DNA of 25,252 nt from a virus. The stretch spans positions 1 to 25,252 of the IMG/VR virus record IMGVR_UViG_3300001213_000225; one strand, written 5' to 3'. The notes under the pieces were generated by a model. The model worked only from the letters and a program-made list of their open reading frames with translations. It was not told the DNA's origin and did not search any database. Positions 13,676 to 20,586 of this stretch are shown here, one piece after another (position 1 is the first letter of the stretch; every line of letters starts with the position of its first letter). A program made the position numbers and the translations under genes.

Positions 13676-14568
13676 ATTAATCTCCCATAACTACTACAAC
13701 CAATAAACTGTTTTTCTTTAGTTAGAATTTCACCTGTCAATTTGCATATCCAATCCCCCGTATTGTGTGGAGTGCTATGCTTGCACGTACGGCAGTTGAT
13801 GGCAGGCATTTCATTGGAATGGCACACGGGTTTAAAATCACAATACCTGCATTCATACCACCCCGCGCTATCGTGAAGTCTGGGTAACGGAAGTGGACTG
13901 TATACTACGTGCCGTCCCCGTTCCAAAGCTGCTAATGCAGCTTGTTGATTATAAGGTATCAACTCCGCATATATTTCATCATTATCTTTATTGACCGCAA
14001 GATACAGAGCAACTGGGAGTTGAAGGTGGTGCATATAACTCTGGCATTGAACATAGTGTAAGGGCTTGCTTATAAACACCCCGCTCGTTTTTACTCCGCT
14101 GAACGATTTGTCCGAGTGGGTTTTAAATTCCCCGAGGCAAGGGGTTCCGGGTGCAAGCTCAGGGAGCCCCATAACCACACAATCACAGCTTCCGCCTAAA
14201 TGACCATCAGCGTCCTTAATACGGAACTGCTTACCGTTAGCATCTTGCATCCAAACCTGAAACCCGCACATTTTCATCAGTGCAAGGAATCGCGCTTCTT
14301 CCAGGTGCCCCCGATTAAATAGGCGCAACATGCGCCCATCGTGTTTCACCACTTTTGCCCAGCGGAACCCATACCACAAAGCACGACCACATTTGTCCCC
14401 CAGAATGGAAGCCCCTAAATGGGTGCGAAATGGCTCCTCATTCTGGGAATAAGCATCCCCCATTAAGGGTAGCAATTCTTCTAGATGTTTACGGTATTGA
14501 GCTCCCTGGTCAGCGACTAAGTATTGCTCAAAGAGTTCGAGTGTTTGTGTAGCTAAGATTGGCTTCAT
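13672..14568 (-). CDS. PD-(D/E)XK nuclease, Cas4/RecB-like, with Fe-S cysteines
   Basis: The 298-aa protein shows the Cas4/AddB-like nuclease layout. Cys60 (LGDKCGRALWY) and a late cluster Cys240, Cys243 and Cys249 (ECRYCDFKPVC) would hold a 4Fe-4S cluster. Between them lie the active-site Asp129 (SCDCVV), Glu147-x-Lys149 (GEFKTH) and Gln174/Tyr178 (QCQSYMH). Such enzymes act on DNA ends in recombination and replication. After the Fe-S cluster there is an extra tail with four more cysteines (259, 262, 275, 291; INCRTCKH, WICKLTG, IGCSSY) that could bind a separate zinc. It precedes the helicase with ATGA overlap through the 54-aa gene. A CRISPR role is not implied: no cas genes or array are present. 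Confidence 0.88.
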   Translation of the reverse strand: MKPILATQTLELFEQYLVADQGAQYRKHLEELLPLMGDAYSQNEEPFRTHLGASILGDKCGRALWYGFRWAKVVKHDGRMLRLFNRGHLEEARFLALMKMCGFQVWMQDANGKQFRIKDADGHLGGSCDCVVMGLPELAPGTPCLGEFKTHSDKSFSGVKTSGVFISKPLHYVQCQSYMHHLQLPVALYLAVNKDNDEIYAELIPYNQQAALAALERGRHVVYSPLPLPRLHDSAGWYECRYCDFKPVCHSNEMPAINCRTCKHSTPHNTGDWICKLTGEILTKEKQFIGCSSYGRLI

Positions 14569-14588
14569 AGTGTTCCTTAATTAACATT

Positions 14589-14613
14589 CAAAAACCCGCT
14601 CTTGCGAACGGGT
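14589..14613 (-). terminator. Intrinsic terminator with GNRA tetraloop
   Basis: On the minus strand ACCCGTTC, loop GCAA, GAGCGGGT form an 8-bp stem (one T-G pair) capped by a GNRA tetraloop and followed by a T run. It lies just after the stop of the DUF669 protein gene and before the nuclease gene. No promoter fits downstream, so it probably attenuates rather than ends the transcript. Confidence 0.75.
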
Positions 14614-14622
14614 AGTGGAATA

Positions 14623-15318
14623 TTAACTCTGACGCATCCAAGGCGGAATATCCCCCGCTGCCCCCGCTTGCGGTTGTGGGGCTGCTTGTTGCTGCACAGG
14701 CGCGGCTGGTTGCTGAGCCCAGGGTTGTGCTGCCGGTGCAGCTTGTTGTGGTGCTGCTGGCGCTGCCCAAGGTTGCTGAGCAGGTGCAGCGGGTTGAGCT
14801 TGTTGTGTTACTGGCTGAGCCCAAGGTTGTGCTGCTGGTTGTTGCGTCGCTGTTGCGGGTGCTGCCCAAGGTTGTGCTGTTGTGGCTACCGGAGCGGTCT
14901 GGTTCTGTTCAGGCGGAATTTCATAGCTTAAAGGTTTGTACATCACCGCCTCGTTGCTTGCAGCATATTCCCCCTCAGCCGGGTTTACTTTCAATTTTAC
15001 TTTGAAAGGTAGGTTGTGAAGCTGTTGGGTATCTTCCATCACCATTACATTAATGGCGTGGCATAAAGCGCTCAACTGCCCCAGGCCTATTTTCTGGGCC
15101 TCAGCGTTCTTGTTGTTGATGTTAAAGCGTTCCGTGATGACAGCATCCTTGTAGATACCATCGACAATAACTATGCCGATTTCAAGAAAGAAACCATCCT
15201 TTTTCTTGGTCTGTTTGACCTCGGATTTATTAATCATACCGATATACCAGCCAGCGGGGATTGCTTCGCGTCCTTGTTCTGGTGGAATTTGACCTGCGTT
15301 AAATGCAAATTGGACCAT
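14623..15318 (-). CDS. DUF669-family ssDNA-binding-type protein with long linker
   Basis: Residues 1-135 match the DUF669 layout found next to Sak4-type ATPases in phages: GWYIGMINKSEVKQTKKKDG near the start, ERFNINNKN in the middle, and a compact beta-rich core consistent with a single-strand binding fold. Residues about 140-215 are a low-complexity Ala/Pro/Gln linker with repeated QPWA units, and the protein ends in GDIPPWMRQS. That architecture, with a binding core, a disordered linker and a short conserved-looking tip, parallels bacterial SSB (which ends DDDIPF). It follows the ATPase gene at once, with AGAGGAA as ribosome site, and is followed by a terminator, in line with stoichiometric expression. 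Confidence 0.75.
   Translation of the reverse strand: MVQFAFNAGQIPPEQGREAIPAGWYIGMINKSEVKQTKKKDGFFLEIGIVIVDGIYKDAVITERFNINNKNAEAQKIGLGQLSALCHAINVMVMEDTQQLHNLPFKVKLKVNPAEGEYAASNEAVMYKPLSYEIPPEQNQTAPVATTAQPWAAPATATQQPAAQPWAQPVTQQAQPAAPAQQPWAAPAAPQQAAPAAQPWAQQPAAPVQQQAAPQPQAGAAGDIPPWMRQS
14665..14900 (-). repeat. Coding repeat for Ala/Pro/Gln-Trp linker
   Basis: Degenerate short repeats encode AQPWA-type units at least five times in the C-terminal linker of the DUF669 protein. Near-identical DNA blocks (GCCCAAGGTTGTGCTG on the plus strand and variants) recur. Repeats like these can change length by slippage, so linker length may differ between related phages. Confidence 0.7.
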
Positions 15319-15319
15319 T

Positions 15320-16042
15320 TTATATTCCTCTTATTTTGTTGATGATGTGGGTTAGATTCGGGGGCTCCAATGGGTCAAGAGCGCCCGAACGGTCTTTAGC
15401 TGTTAAGCTGAAGCTGGGCTGAGTATTTAACACCCTATATGATTTGCCATCTTGTGCAGTGGCAATCGTTAGGGCAAAAATCTCATCGAATAAATAGGGT
15501 AGTGTTTGTGCAAGCTTGGACCCAGGCATAAGCATGGTGTAATTAATTGCACCAGAAGCCCCGTCCACAACCCTTTCTTGCTTGCAACTCATATACACGT
15601 TAAGCCCAGGCAAATCCCTGAAATTTCTTAACATAAGGGAGAGTTGCTCAATTAACTCACCATACGCTTGGCGCGGATCCTTCGTAGACGCTTTTAATGT
15701 GGTTAGAAGTATTTCACCAATCTCGCTGATGCTATCCAAGCATACAGTTTGAAAGTCCCCCGAACTTTTATTCTGGAATATCCAATTGTATGCCCCAATC
15801 AAGTCCTGCATGTTAGTGATGTTTATAACCGGGATATCATAAGTTATACCGGGGGCATCCTTGCCAAATAACCTCTCAATATTAGCACGGCTTAAGGACA
15901 ACAACCCAGACTCTGAACTTAGAATAATAGGGCGCGGTGCGGTTGCACACAATACAGTCTTACCTAGACCAGGGCCTGAGTGAACTAGCATTTTGATGCC
16001 AGTGTCTTGAATCGATCTAGAGGTGGTGGTAAATTCAACCAT
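15320..16042 (-). CDS. Sak4-like RecA-family ATPase
   Basis: The 240-aa protein has a Walker A motif HSGPGLGKT near its N-terminus, a Walker B-like TVCLDSISE about 75 residues later, and the compact size of single-domain Sak4/AAA_24 phage ATPases, which promote single-strand annealing or recombination together with an ssDNA-binding partner. The adjacent DUF669 gene supplies that partner. ATG 16042-16040 is chosen over the frame start at 16066 because GGGGG lies 5 nt before it and it overlaps the TGA of the upstream 59-aa gene (TGATG). Confidence 0.82.
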   Translation of the reverse strand: MVEFTTTSRSIQDTGIKMLVHSGPGLGKTVLCATAPRPIILSSESGLLSLSRANIERLFGKDAPGITYDIPVINITNMQDLIGAYNWIFQNKSSGDFQTVCLDSISEIGEILLTTLKASTKDPRQAYGELIEQLSLMLRNFRDLPGLNVYMSCKQERVVDGASGAINYTMLMPGSKLAQTLPYLFDEIFALTIATAQDGKSYRVLNTQPSFSLTAKDRSGALDPLEPPNLTHIINKIRGI

Positions 16043-16221
16043 CAATCCCCCTCGCAACGTGGGCAACTTTTATTTTCATATTCATGTAAGCCTTTGTTAT
16101 TTAAAGCAAAATTTAATAGGCGCAATTTTTCCGCAGTCAATAATATGCCAGGTGGCTTGTCATAATTGTTCACAATATAACGTAATTGTTCCAACTGATT
16201 TTCTGTTAAGTGAATGATCAT
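16042..16221 (-). CDS. Small protein with C-terminal CxxC, 59 aa
   Basis: The gene runs from ATG 16221-16219 (ATGA overlap with the upstream stop) to TGA 16044-16042 (TGATG overlap with the Sak4-like gene). The product begins MIIHLTENQLEQLRYIV, has a Leu-rich helical middle (LLTAEKLRLLNFAL) and ends KSCPRCEGD. The CPRC pair is half of a zinc ribbon and could bind metal in a dimer. No function is recognised. Its position suggests a recombination accessory protein. Overlaps on both sides make it very likely to be translated. Confidence 0.6.
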   Translation of the reverse strand: MIIHLTENQLEQLRYIVNNYDKPPGILLTAEKLRLLNFALNNKGLHEYENKSCPRCEGD

Positions 16222-16607
16222 TTAATTAATAATGTGGGTGTCTTAGGCTTGATAACCAGAAAGCTATCAACAAATTCCCTACCTTCATCCCGTAAGGATC
16301 GATAAATTTTAAGTGAGATATCCGGGTTCCACCTTAACACTGTCACGGGTGCAAGTTGGTTCCACGCCGGGTCGTTCTTGGTTGCTTCGAGTGCGGGAAT
16401 ATCTATTTTTCTGTCAAGTGCGAAAGTTGCTGCAAGCTTATAAGAACCTGCTTCGGTGTTAACCGTTCCCTCATGCGCGATTGGTATGTGGGAATACAGT
16501 TCTGCAAACAAGTAGTCCTTGATCTGCTTTTCCAAATCCCTTAACTCTTCAATTTTCTTTCGCGTATCTTGCAGAGCAACTATGGCAGCGGGAACATGGG
16601 GGTTCAT
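16218..16607 (-). CDS. Hypothetical replication/recombination-associated protein, 129 aa
   Basis: ATG 16607-16605 has a strong ribosome site (GGAGGGA) and overlaps the stop of the 54-aa gene, so it is preferred to the frame start at 16634. The protein opens with a predicted coiled helix (ALQDTRKKIEELRDLEKQIKDYL shown by its elements TRKKIEEL and LEKQIKDYL) followed by a beta-rich half with the repeated pattern KLAATFALDRKID. Proteins of this size and helix-then-beta layout are commonly found before Sak4/DUF669 pairs in phages. The biochemical role is unknown. Confidence 0.6.
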   Translation of the reverse strand: MNPHVPAAIVALQDTRKKIEELRDLEKQIKDYLFAELYSHIPIAHEGTVNTEAGSYKLAATFALDRKIDIPALEATKNDPAWNQLAPVTVLRWNPDISLKIYRSLRDEGREFVDSFLVIKPKTPTLLIK

Positions 16608-16768
16608 AAATCCCTCCACGGTGAGCTGATGCAATGGTGCCCCGCTGCTTGCGGATTACCATTTCGCCAACGGTCAACAAATTCTTGACCAGCTCTCTTT
16701 GTTAGGAAGCTATGAGTCCCGCACATCCAGTATCCAGGAAGGATACGAACTTTCCACTTTCGTTTCAT
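16604..16768 (-). CDS. Small basic protein, 54 aa; first gene of leftward block
   Basis: The start is set at ATG 16768-16766, which has GGAG seven bases upstream; ATG 16786 and the longer frame from 16858 lack a ribosome site and enter the regulatory region. The product begins MKRKWKVRILPGYWMCG and is rich in basic and aromatic residues, with Cys at 16 and 46 and a pair of His (GHHC). Its TGA overlaps the next ATG. As the first gene after the divergent control region it may be a regulator or host-takeover protein, but no motif decides this. Confidence 0.5.
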   Translation of the reverse strand: MKRKWKVRILPGYWMCGTHSFLTKRAGQEFVDRWRNGNPQAAGHHCISSPWRDL

Positions 16769-16917
16769 TTGCTGTCTCCATTGCATTTTTAAAATGTGTG
16801 CATAGCGTAGCAGCTTATTATAAATATTGCAAGCTTTATTTATTGCAATTTTATACATTAACTGTTATTGTTAACTTACTGCACTTTTCGCAGTTACACT
16901 TTATATAGGAAACCAAA
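16769..16917. promoter_or_regulatory. Divergent promoter/operator region between early blocks
   Basis: This AT-rich gap separates the leftward block from the rightward regulator gene. Two inverted repeats with identical geometry, TTAAC-N7-GTTAA (16858-16874) and ACTGC-N7-GCAGT (16878-16894), have centres 20 bp apart, about two helical turns. A direct repeat TATTGCAA occurs at 16825-16832 and 16841-16848. Leftward, a perfect TATAAT lies at 16822-16817, but its -35 is unclear; TTGCAA (16832-16827) with TACGCT 17 bp on is an alternative. Rightward, TATATA at 16902-16907 may be a -10 box without a good -35. AGGAAACC serves as ribosome site for the gene at 16918. Confidence 0.5.
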
Positions 16918-17199
16918 ATGGCAAAGTTTACCCTTGAACCAGACAAGTACATAACCCGAAAACAATTAGCTGACCAGATGGGGGTGACTACCCAGACCGT
17001 CCGTCTAATGGAAAAGAATGAGGCGCTGCCCAAACCAATTTATATCTCAGTTGGTAACGTCATGCCAGCTGGGTTTTACTACAGGATAGAAGACTTGGAC
17101 CAGAGCTTAATCAACACTCAACGAAACAAAGCAATTGAAAGGTCAACCGCAACCCTGCAAAAATTAGGATATAGGGTAATTGCTCCTAAGGTAGTCTAA
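16918..17199 (+). CDS. Helix-turn-helix DNA-binding protein, 93 aa
   Basis: The first half holds a MerR/AlpA-like helix-turn-helix: ITRKQLADQMGVTTQTVRLMEK (key elements RKQLADQMGV and TQTVRLME) followed by a wing-like LPKPIYIS and FYYRIEDLDQ, the usual excisionase/MerR-type layout in which a hydrophobic Tyr-Arg-hydroxyl strand leads to a final helix. It lies beside the divergent control region and probably binds it, governing the choice between the two blocks. The next gene starts directly after its TAA, suggesting co-expression with the primase. An excisionase role is unlikely without an integrase in view. Confidence 0.75.
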   Translation: MAKFTLEPDKYITRKQLADQMGVTTQTVRLMEKNEALPKPIYISVGNVMPAGFYYRIEDLDQSLINTQRNKAIERSTATLQKLGYRVIAPKVV

Positions 17200-19428
17200 A
17201 TGTTCATACCCGACGAATTGAAAGTGCTGCCTCGATGGTGCTTAGCTGACCCAAAGACAAAAATTCCATATTCAGCTGTTGATGGTGTGCGCATTAAACA
17301 AAGTGAGGACGACAAACTAATAACCATCTATAACCTATCCGAATCCCAGAAGCAAGAAATTCAATGTGGTCAAATTGCATTAGGTTTCTGTCTGCATAGC
17401 TCTCTCAATATAAGCGTTATTGATATTGATGGCAAACACGCAAGCAAACAACCGGAACGCTATTCCAAATTAATTCAGACGTTCAATAGTTATACGGAAG
17501 TATCTCAATCTGGTACGGGTTGCCATATATGGGTTAAGGGCAACATTGGCGGGGGCAGACGGTTTAATGGATTGGAGGTATACAGTGACGGGCGCTATAT
17601 TTTAATGACAGGTAACCACATCCCAGCCTATGGGGATGCATTGGTTGACCGCCAGGAAATGTTGGATGAGTTAATATCAACCGCTCCAAAACATGCTTAC
17701 GCTATGGATGCACAGGATATTGAAGTTGCTTCAATATTAACCAACCAGGAAGTCCTGCACAAATGCTCCACCCGTTCCAATGGAGAGAAGTTTAACCGAC
17801 TATATAATGGCGACTGGCAAGGGTTGGGCTATCCGTCCCAATCAGAAGCCGACCACGCTCTAATTGAAATGTTGTGCTTCACAACCGAGTCAAATAGCCA
17901 AGTCCGCAGACTGTTCAAAGAATCCAGGCTGTACCGGCCCAAACACGATGCCCGTCCTGACCTTGCTACCCGGTCTATTCTAAGCAGTAGAGCGAGGGCT
18001 GCACAGCAAGCAAACATTGTCCGCTTCGAGCTACCCAAGTTAAACGGTCACCCTATTGACCCATATAAAGAACATGCTATTAACCAGGAGTACAAAAAGT
18101 CACAACCAAAGCCCGCTCCTGAACCATTAGCCTGGCCCCCGGGGTTTTGGGGTTACCTTGCACAAGAGTTCTACCTACGCTCACCCTCCCCAATTAGGGA
18201 AGTATCTATTGCATCAGCTTTCGGAATGCTCTCAGGTATTGTGGGAAAGTCTTTTAGTATTAACGGGTTAGGCCTTAATAGTTATGTATTGATGCTGGCT
18301 AAATCCGGTGTCGGTAAAGAAGCTTTATTCAGCAACCCGGAAAAGTTGTTTGTACAGATGGGGAAAGAGCACACCCGCTATTCCATAGGATCTTTCCTGG
18401 ACTTCTCCAATTATGCATCCCCTGAAGCCCTAGAAAAAGCAATGCGTTCCTCCATGTGCTTCGCTCATTTCTCCCGCGAATTCGGCGAAGCTTTTGGGGA
18501 AATGTGCAGTCCCCGCATATCCCCGCAATACCGCAAATGGCGCCAACTATTAACATCCCGTTATAGTGCAGGTGCGCCCAATGCTATTTTAGGGGACATG
18601 AAATATTCCCAATCCGAGAATTCAATTGAGGGGATGAATAGGGGTTGCGCTTATACCTTGGTTGGCGATGCCCCACTTACATCCTTTTACAGAACCATGA
18701 CCGACTCTGTATTGGTATCCGGTTTAATATCCCGTTTTACAACTTTTCATTATAGGGGGGAAGGATCACAAGACAGCATTATCAGGGATAACCATTTTAC
18801 GCCTTTTACAGCTAATTTAACTGACCACATACAGAGTATTGTTGACCTTTGTAGCGAGTTAAACGCTTTGGGGTTAAGAGGTGAAAACAGGGTTATAAAC
18901 ATTAGCGCTGAAGCCAGTGACGTAATTAATGAATATTATAGGCACATAAAAGGGTTGACTAATGGGGTGCAGCATGAGGAAAAATTACAGAAATACGTGA
19001 GACAGGTTGAAAAAGCTTTGAAAATGGCTGGGGTTAATGCTTGCACGGACAACCCAACAAACCCAATAGTAACTCTTGAACATATTAATTATGCAATTAC
19101 CCACGCTAATTTAACAATGCACGAGTTTGAAGAATTAGAGGATGAAGGTGGTGTTGGTAGTGAAGACGTTGGTCTCCCTGTGATAGCTGAAATCATATAT
19201 AAAAAGGTGTGCCAGAAGCTTGATGAGAATGGGGAAATTACATTAACTGAAATTGGAAGGAATTTAAGGTCACAAAATCCCTTTAAGAAAAGGGGATATG
19301 AAAGAGCTTTGGACGACGGTCTAAAGTACCTAATTGAGCACGAATATCTGGAAATAATACTAAAAGAAAGTAAAAACGGAGCAGCGAAACCATTTACAAA
19401 AGTTTTTAAAGTGATTAAGGATTTTTAA
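17200..19428 (+). CDS. Primase-helicase (AEP/PrimPol N-terminus, P-loop C-terminus)
   Basis: The 742-aa protein begins with an archaeo-eukaryotic primase domain. VIDIDGKH (73-80) supplies the DxD metal site (Asp75, Asp77), SQSGTGCHIW (102-111) is the second motif with His109, and LEVYSDGRYILMTGN (125-139) is the third. A Pro-rich linker (about 301-313) leads to an ATPase-like domain with the P-loop AKSGVGKE (367-374), resembling DUF3987-type helicases. The C-terminus (about 670-742) looks like a winged helix. It would make primers and open DNA for the family B polymerase. It starts directly after the HTH gene stop with an AAGGTAG ribosome site. The DEGG/EELEDE acidic stretch near 645-655 is probably a flexible joint. 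Confidence 0.85.
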   Translation: MFIPDELKVLPRWCLADPKTKIPYSAVDGVRIKQSEDDKLITIYNLSESQKQEIQCGQIALGFCLHSSLNISVIDIDGKHASKQPERYSKLIQTFNSYTEVSQSGTGCHIWVKGNIGGGRRFNGLEVYSDGRYILMTGNHIPAYGDALVDRQEMLDELISTAPKHAYAMDAQDIEVASILTNQEVLHKCSTRSNGEKFNRLYNGDWQGLGYPSQSEADHALIEMLCFTTESNSQVRRLFKESRLYRPKHDARPDLATRSILSSRARAAQQANIVRFELPKLNGHPIDPYKEHAINQEYKKSQPKPAPEPLAWPPGFWGYLAQEFYLRSPSPIREVSIASAFGMLSGIVGKSFSINGLGLNSYVLMLAKSGVGKEALFSNPEKLFVQMGKEHTRYSIGSFLDFSNYASPEALEKAMRSSMCFAHFSREFGEAFGEMCSPRISPQYRKWRQLLTSRYSAGAPNAILGDMKYSQSENSIEGMNRGCAYTLVGDAPLTSFYRTMTDSVLVSGLISRFTTFHYRGEGSQDSIIRDNHFTPFTANLTDHIQSIVDLCSELNALGLRGENRVINISAEASDVINEYYRHIKGLTNGVQHEEKLQKYVRQVEKALKMAGVNACTDNPTNPIVTLEHINYAITHANLTMHEFEELEDEGGVGSEDVGLPVIAEIIYKKVCQKLDENGEITLTEIGRNLRSQNPFKKRGYERALDDGLKYLIEHEYLEIILKESKNGAAKPFTKVFKVIKDF

Positions 19429-19763
19429 CAATAGTAAGTAATAAAGCATCAGTATAGTCAGTAAATATTGTGTGCAAGTTGCTGTTCTATAACGCAAATG
19501 GTGGAAATATAGTGATATTGTAATTATTGTAATATAACTACTACTACTAACTACTACTAATTGACTACTACAAACACACTTTAGATATATCTAAACTACA
19601 CGTTTTTAAATACTGTATAAAATATAATTACTATAATGAATAAGAAGTTAACAAATACAAGCACTTACTTTACTATACGTATACTATATTATTATTATAT
19701 TACTATATAAATACTTATTAATAAAAAACCAATCTAAATTTCTAAATCAAAAGGAGTATAAAA
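19429..19763 (+). other. AT-rich non-coding region; candidate replication origin
   Basis: No gene is supported in these 335 bp, far more AT-rich than the rest. They contain a tandem TATTGTAAT repeat (19516-19524, 19525-19533), tandem CTACTACTAA (19541-19550, 19551-19560) with further partial ACTACTA copies on either side, a 16-bp perfect palindrome TTTAGATATATCTAAA (19580-19595), the palindrome TATACGTATA (19674-19683) and long A/T runs suited to unwinding. The region follows the primase-helicase gene. Direct repeats plus an unwinding-prone stretch next to the initiator gene is the usual layout of a phage origin; a promoter region for the next gene is the alternative, or both. Confidence 0.45.
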
Positions 19764-20030
19764 ATGAATACAAATTATAAACAGCATCTTGAATCTTATC
19801 TAGAACGTAACCCAGAGAAAATTGAAAACTTGAGAACAGGAACAACCTTCCAACAAGAAATGAAAAAACTAGATTTATACCTAGAAATGTGGTTAAGCTT
19901 TCTTCCACCAAATGCGCCAAAAGAAACGGTAGAAGGATCTAAACAAATGTTCAAAGCAATTCTAAAAAACCGCTCACCAAAAGACATTTCAAATTCTTCC
20001 ATTCAACTGTTCTTAGAAACTCGTTTCTAA
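19764..20030 (+). CDS. Hypothetical helical protein, 88 aa
   Basis: ATG 19764 has the strongest ribosome site of the rightward block (AAAAGGAG, 7 nt spacing). The protein is almost wholly helical and soluble (HLESYLERNPEKIENL, KKLDLYLEMWLSFL, SKQMFKAILKNR), with no Cys, His-rich site or membrane segment. Its DNA is more A-rich than the neighbours, with many AAA and GAA codons, which may reflect recent acquisition or selection for high early expression. It is the first gene after the candidate origin. Function unknown. Confidence 0.65.
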   Translation: MNTNYKQHLESYLERNPEKIENLRTGTTFQQEMKKLDLYLEMWLSFLPPNAPKETVEGSKQMFKAILKNRSPKDISNSSIQLFLETRF

Positions 20031-20044
20031 ATTGTGGTCAAATC

Positions 20045-20341
20045 ATGAATGACTATACTGCCAAGAATATTAAAATTCTTTCGAGCCAAGAAGCGATTGA
20101 ATTGATGCCATGGTTAAGTGCTGAAACACTTGCCACCCAATACCATCGCGATCTAAAATTTATTCAGCGGGGTCTGCTTGCTTGTCGGAATGCGGATGTC
20201 CCGGAAAGTTATTTTGTAGAACGGTATCTAAAACATAATCCAGATATTCCATTCCATGAAGGAGTTGATTATCAGATGCGGGTATTGCTGGGAATTGTTC
20301 CAAGGTTATGGGAGCCCCCACGTATAGGGGATGGCGAATAA
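20045..20341 (+). CDS. Hypothetical protein, 98 aa
   Basis: The product begins MNDYTAKNIKILSSQEAIELMPWLSAETLA and contains two helix pairs (SAETLATQYHRDLKFI, ESYFVERYLKHNPDI) ending in a proline-rich tail (VPRLWEPPRIGDGE). The first pair could be a helix-turn-helix of a phage regulator but lacks the signature residues. The ribosome site is weak. Its TAA is followed directly by the ATG of a 53-aa frame. No family recognised. Confidence 0.55.
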   Translation: MNDYTAKNIKILSSQEAIELMPWLSAETLATQYHRDLKFIQRGLLACRNADVPESYFVERYLKHNPDIPFHEGVDYQMRVLLGIVPRLWEPPRIGDGE

Positions 20342-20503
20342 ATGTCGCACAATACGTGGGAAGTAAAATTTGCCGCGCTGTGCAGCGAAAAATGGGAGGG
20401 GGTTGCAAACACTATGCCCTGCAAGCGAAAGTCGCTTAAAACGCAGATTTGCACGCTAATTTTGCAAGAATTTTATGTATTTTTAGGGCGGGTGCAAAAA
20501 TAA
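20342..20503 (+). CDS. Possible small basic protein, 53 aa
   Basis: An ATG directly abuts the preceding TAA (TAAATG) and opens a frame to TAA 20501-20503. The product (MSHNTWEVKFAALCSEKWEG at its start, PCKRKSLK in the middle) is basic with four cysteines. The frame passes through the cluster of TTGCA boxes, so part of it may be regulatory DNA rather than gene. Against it: no clear Shine-Dalgarno and an unusual composition. It is listed as possible only. Confidence 0.3.
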   Translation: MSHNTWEVKFAALCSEKWEGVANTMPCKRKSLKTQICTLILQEFYVFLGRVQK

Positions 20504-20552
20504 CTTGCATTTTGTAAAATTTTGTTTTACTCTTTGCAAAAATTTACTTGCA
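20403..20552 (+). promoter_or_regulatory. TTGCA-box cluster and candidate promoter of the late genes
   Basis: TTGCA occurs six times in 150 bp (20403, 20449, 20462, 20505, 20534, 20548), several extended to TTGCAA. One, TTGCAT at 20505-20510, is followed after 17 bp by TACTCT (20528-20533), a plausible -35/-10 pair for the VRR-NUC-terminase-portal operon. The remaining boxes could be activator or repressor sites. A transcription start near 20540 would leave a leader of about 47 nt with AGGAG before the nuclease gene. Confidence 0.45.
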
Positions 20553-20586
20553 ATGGGGAGTTATTTGTGTTAGGAGAAAGCGTGTC

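Noticed and set aside
13672-14568. Cas4 as part of a CRISPR adaptation module
   Set aside because: There are no cas1, cas2 or repeats; the neighbours are phage recombination genes.
14588-15005. Long opposite-strand and alternative frames rich in Cys/Leu/Val or Ser/Thr across the DUF669 linker
   Set aside because: They are shadows of the Ala/Pro/Gln repeat; composition follows the repeat and there is no ribosome site or domain.
16604-16858. 84-aa version of the first leftward gene
   Set aside because: Its first 30 codons cross the divergent control region, including a perfect TATAAT, and lack a ribosome site.
19536-19572. CTACTACTAA repeats as a CRISPR array
   Set aside because: Units are 10 bp and tandem with no spacers; they look like iterons or simple repeats.
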